The notes under the pieces: model-generated
The model's database searches: none
What the model was told of the DNA's origin: nothing
Seen by the model: only the letters and a program-made list of their open reading frames with translations
Shown here: in pieces, positions 60,414 to 64,000 of the stretch
Position numbering within the stretch: the first letter of the stretch is position 1
Layout of the letters: each line of letters starts with the position of its first letter
Origin: Erodium maritimum
Lineage: Eukaryota; Streptophyta; Magnoliopsida; Geraniales; Geraniaceae
Direction of reading: 5' to 3'
Length of the DNA stretch: 64,000 bases
Assembly (NCBI GenBank): GCA_963921825.1
Contig: OY997591.1
Coordinates: 31,641,825 to 31,705,824 of the forward strand
Made by a program: the position numbers and the translations under genes

Positions 60414-62357
60414 TGTTAGTCTTAGTGCCCGTAGTTCAATCCTAAATGTCCAAATGTATATATCATCGTTAGCAATAAAATTAAAGCGGCTTTATATTAC
60501 TTATGTGTTGGAGTAATATATCGATGTGTGCTCTGATCTATGCCCACCATGCGAATAGAACCATAGATCGAGATAGATCACACTCGATGGGTCCCTAGTC
60601 AACAAAGCTTCACTAGAAGCGACTAGTATGAAAGATGGCTCTTTATGGCTTACGTTCTGTTAGTCATTGGAATGGGATTCCGGAGTCTGATCATAGATAT
60701 CATGTGGGACATGATATTGGACGACCCGCCCTGAATATGTGCCATAAATTAAGTCATGAACATATTCAGTGTTGTAGCTTGTCATGTATCCTTAGACCAA
60801 GGAGTCTTTGTGATCGCTATGTAGTCAACAACTGAGTTTGACCTGAGCCTAACGTTGTCCGTAACAGGGCTTCCATAACGGCCAGGATTGGCTTGGGGAC
60901 GGGCTACATGAGTGACACGAAAGACGGCTAAGGGATTTATCCCTCATACTAAGGTATGGGAAAGATATCGGTTCTCGGCCACTTGATCGAGAGTGACTGG
61001 AAGAATAGCATGGCCATGCACATGATACTGGGTATCATATCTTCAGTCATCTCACATATCAAGGAACGGTGATTGAGAATAATAAGGATGACGGCTCTAT
61101 GCCTTATCTCAATCAGGATATCGGAGATAAAAGGATAATGACAGGGACGACGGAAAGGTTAGAATCGACAGGGTCGATTCGTTATGTAGTGTCAGGCAAT
61201 ACTAAAGTCTCGTTAGTTTCCACTTAAATAGGATCAAGTAAAATGGGATTTTACGTTGATCTATTGACATGCATAAACCTAAGGGTCACACCGGAGGATG
61301 AAACTCATTGACACATTTATGGAGAATGGCCAAAAGGGAGTTGTCTCGGGACATGACCAAAACTGGGTTTTGGGTCATGTGCCCGTAAGTGAATAGGACT
61401 TTACGGATCGAGACAAGGCTTGGAGTCTTGGGATTGATCGCGTCGGATAATGTTGGACATTTCCGGTATGGAAGGCATGGAGGCGATGAGCGAATCACGG
61501 GACCTCGTTGGAAATGGTCACGGGCCATGTTCCAAGAGGCCCATGCAACCAAGGCCCATGGAACTAATTAATCAAGTCTTGATTAATTAGTACTAAGTAA
61601 GCAAGACAAGGATTAAGGTGTTGGTGATTCACCACCTAACCCAATCTTGTCTTGCCATACTTTGTCCTATTTACACCTTACTTGACACCATACTTGTCCC
61701 ATGCCTTTAGTTGGACAAGAATGGGTTTTGTTATGTTTAAGTCATCTTTTTTCAACATAACAAACACAAGACAAGAATAGGAAACACATTTTCTCTCCCT
61801 CTTCCATGGCCATTTCGGGTTTGGCTAGTTTCCTCCTCCATTTTTGTGTTCTTGAGTCCTCAAAGAGAAGAACTACGTGGCTTTGATTCCCATGTGGATA
61901 CGTAGGCGTCTTGGAGACTCAAGCCAATCATTCTTTACCCGGTGTTCTTGTTTTGGTAAGAACTAGTGCTGAATTTTTCTCTTGTGAATCCATTCTTTGT
62001 TAGTTGTTTCATGGTTTTAATCGTCTCTTGGTTTTCCTTGATTTTCCGCTGCGAGTTGGTTTATCTCCAACCCTACCTCGAGACCCAACAGCAAGCTCCC
62101 ACCTCCATTTTTGTGTTCTTGAGTCCTCAAAGAGAAGAACTACGTGGCTTTGATTCCCATGTGGATACGTAGGCGTCTTGGAGACTCAAGCCAATCATTC
62201 TTTACCCGGTGTTCTTGTTTTGGTAAGAACTAGTGCTGAATTTTTCTCTTGTGAATCCATTCTTTGTTAGTTGTTTCATGGTTTTAATCGTCTCTTGGTT
62301 TTCCTTGATTTTCCGCTGCGAGTTGGTTCATCTCCAACCCTACCTCGAGACCCAACA
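60414..62357 (+). mobile_element. Copia solo-LTR composite with an extra LTR tail
   Basis: A full-length copia LTR (60414-62090, 1677 bp) matches the LTRs of the element at 38842. It is followed by a second, partial LTR end (62091-62357, 267 bp) with the same terminal 'gagacccaaca'. No internal element sequence, primer-binding site or polypurine tract lies between them. One 5-bp duplication GGGCA encloses the whole composite (60409-60413 and 62358-62362), so it derives from a single insertion. I infer that a complete element was inserted here and then lost its interior by recombination, leaving most of one LTR and the tail of the other. Confidence 0.88.
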
Positions 62358-62559
62358 GGGCACTCAAGGCCACCCAAAACACCAACGGTAAAACACGGGT
62401 TCAACAACCCCACGGGCACTCATGGCCACCCAAGACACCAACGGTAAAGCACGGGTTCAACAACCCCACGATACTCAAGGCCACCCAAGACACACCAACA
62501 ATAAAGCACGGGTTCAACAACCCCACGGCACTCAAGGCCACCCAAGACACACCAACAGT

Positions 62560-62745
62560 AAAGTACGGGCTCTCATGGCCACCCAAGAAACAAACAGTAA
62601 AGTACAGGCTCTCATGGCCACCCAAGACACAAACAATAAAGTACGGGCTCTCATGGCCACCCAAGACACAAACAATAAAGTACGGGCTCTCATGGCCACC
62701 CAAGACACAAACATTAAAGTACGGGCTCTCATGGCCACCCAAGAC
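62560..62745. repeat. Tandem array in the 5' LTR, 39-bp units
   Basis: Five units contain 'gtacgggctctcatggccac', one more than the partner array at 53034-53190, so unit number changed after the Tekay insertion. Confidence 0.88.
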
Positions 62746-63834
62746 ACGAACTAAACAATCAACCTCCGGGCATAACCATATGCCTCCAGTAATTCTAATA
62801 TCGAAAGTTCACTGCTCCTACGACACTACTAAGTGTCACATGCATTTCTATTGTTCGATACGTTCCCGTATCATACGACACCACCCGGTGTCGCCTGCCT
62901 TTCTAATATTCGATAAACTTACTAAACCCACGACACCCAAGTGTCACATGCATTTCTACTGTTAACTTTCCCTAGTCAGGGCCGAGATCCGGCTACTTTT
63001 CCCTACCTCGTATGCTTTCTCCAAAAGCTCACAATCAAGCTCCGGCGTGATCTCGATCACTCGCCTAGCTTTCCCTTTCCTCTGTCGGTGGCACGATCGT
63101 AGGGAATGATGACGGGAACTCGATTCTTCGATCGTTGAGACGATCCGTCGGTTGGATCGTCGGGAAATGTCAAAACCCTAAACTTTCTTCTCCTTTTTCT
63201 CTCCACCTTCTCTCCTATTTCTAGCTCCTTTCTCTCTCTTCAAACTCTCCCTTTTCTATTTTTTTGAAAGTGACTGAAACCTCTCTGCCAAGTCCATTTT
63301 GTTTGTTTAAAACTAACACCAACTTTTCTTTATTTACAAAACTAACACTAAAGTCTCATCATTTGTTTTGTTCAAAAAACCCAACACCACCACATAATTG
63401 ACATGTGGCAAGTGGGTCCCACACTTTTTTGGAAAATATCTTCTAGACATTTTCCAATCAGATTCGCGAAATTCAGCTGTTTCGGGCCCCGAACGGGCAC
63501 TTTTTCCAAGAAAATACGAACCTTCACGGGCTACAAGGAAACGGCTCAACTAAGACTGCTGCGACGACGGCTAAGCTTTTTGGATCCAAAACGGGCCTCG
63601 AACGGACCAAAACGTCGCTCGGTTGACTTTTCCAACGAAAAGTCAACATTTCCCAAATTGGTCAGAAAGTTGCCCTGAGTCCCCCGGAACTCACTTTGGT
63701 CGATATCGGGGTCAACTTAAGTCCGGTATGACCCTCGGGGTCAAATTTAGGTTCATTTAAGTGTCTGTCTAAAAATTTTAAATTTTCCTGTTTTTCGCAG
63801 ATTTGACTGGCGTTGACCGGGAGTGATTCTTACA

Positions 63835-64000
63835 TGGTAGGTAGGGACGTCACAAGCATCCAAACCTATTATTTGGTCGGATTAGGCTCCCTTATGTAGG
63901 CTCAAATAGGTTGGGGATTGATGTTTTGGAACCTATATGATATGAAACTATCCCCATGGGTAAAATGGGGGTGGAAACTTCTCACTAAATCGAAGATATA
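63835..64000. other. Right flank of the Tekay element, nothing recognised
   Basis: This begins with the TGGTA target copy. The remaining 160 bases show no motif that I recognise. Confidence 0.5.

Larger units (their letters stand above)
51993..63834 (-). mobile_element. Tekay/Del-type Ty3 chromovirus, structurally complete, coding broken
   Basis: The element lies between perfect 5-bp target duplications TGGTA (51988-51992 and 63835-63839). It has a 3' LTR on the left, a polypurine tract, pol and gag on the minus strand, a primer-binding site and a 5' LTR on the right. Removing the nested copia composite leaves about 9.9 kb. The order gag, reverse transcriptase, RNase H, integrase, with a chromodomain-like C-terminus, fits the Tekay (Del) clade of Ty3 elements. 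By eye the LTRs differ by about 2-3 percent, or near one million years at 1.3e-8 substitutions per site per year. Gag is open along its length. Pol carries about five breaks. Confidence 0.92.
59509..63834 (-). repeat. 5' LTR of the Tekay element, split by a copia LTR composite
   Basis: The LTR starts 'tgtcacgccccaaattcagt' and ends 'gggagtgattcttaca'. Without the insertion 60414-62357 and one target copy it is about 2.38 kb, close to the 2.29 kb of its partner. The minisatellites at 60086 and 62560 lie on either side of the insertion. Confidence 0.92.

Overview
This window looks like nuclear DNA of a flowering plant, taken from a stretch built almost entirely of transposable elements. The reasons are Tekay/Del-type Ty3 chromoviruses with LTRs of 2.3-3.4 kb, an Angela/TAR-like Ty1/copia family with 1.68-kb LTRs, several plant L1-type LINEs with DUF4283 and zf-CCHC_4 ORF1 proteins, a Mutator-like MITE and a hAT-like MITE. 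I found no host gene that I could defend, no rRNA or tRNA gene and no CRISPR array. The exact species cannot be read from the sequence.

Layout. 1-2875: ends of two Tekay-type LTRs in opposite orientation with a doubtful chromovirus remnant between them. 3410-14790: a LINE graveyard, with pieces of at least four L1-type elements on both strands and a 1-kb Mutator-like MITE (4599-5604) inserted in one LINE tail. 15464-23844: an old copia element on the minus strand, with a hAT-like MITE (22490-23186) in its 5' LTR. 23845-31979: a composite Tekay-type element on the minus strand whose two flanks lie in different copia sequences. 31980-34000: a second decayed copia fragment. 34001-35957: two copia LTR pieces fused head to head as a large fold-back. 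35958-36331: a LINE tail. 36486-47325: a LINE carrying ORF1 only, split by a young copia element (38842-47301) that has a perfect 5-bp target duplication. 47644-49935: a LINE ORF2 fragment. 50322-51959: the 5' LTR of another copia-like element. 51993-63834: a structurally complete Tekay element with a 5-bp target duplication, whose 5' LTR holds a copia solo-LTR composite (60414-62357), again with a 5-bp target duplication.

How the parts relate. These are layers of insertion, not genes working together. By eye, the two LTRs of the copia element at 38842-47301 differ at about three positions in 1.69 kb, which means a very recent insertion. The LTRs of the Tekay element at 51993-63834 differ by about 2-3 percent. 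The LTRs of the copia element at 15464 differ by roughly 15-20 percent. LTR-bearing elements are described here as fossils. The most interesting structures are the ORF1-only LINE with intact integration hallmarks, the very young copia copy with broken coding sequence, the solo LTR that kept an extra LTR tail inside one target duplication, and the LTR fold-back. I did not find a convincing undescribed functional system.
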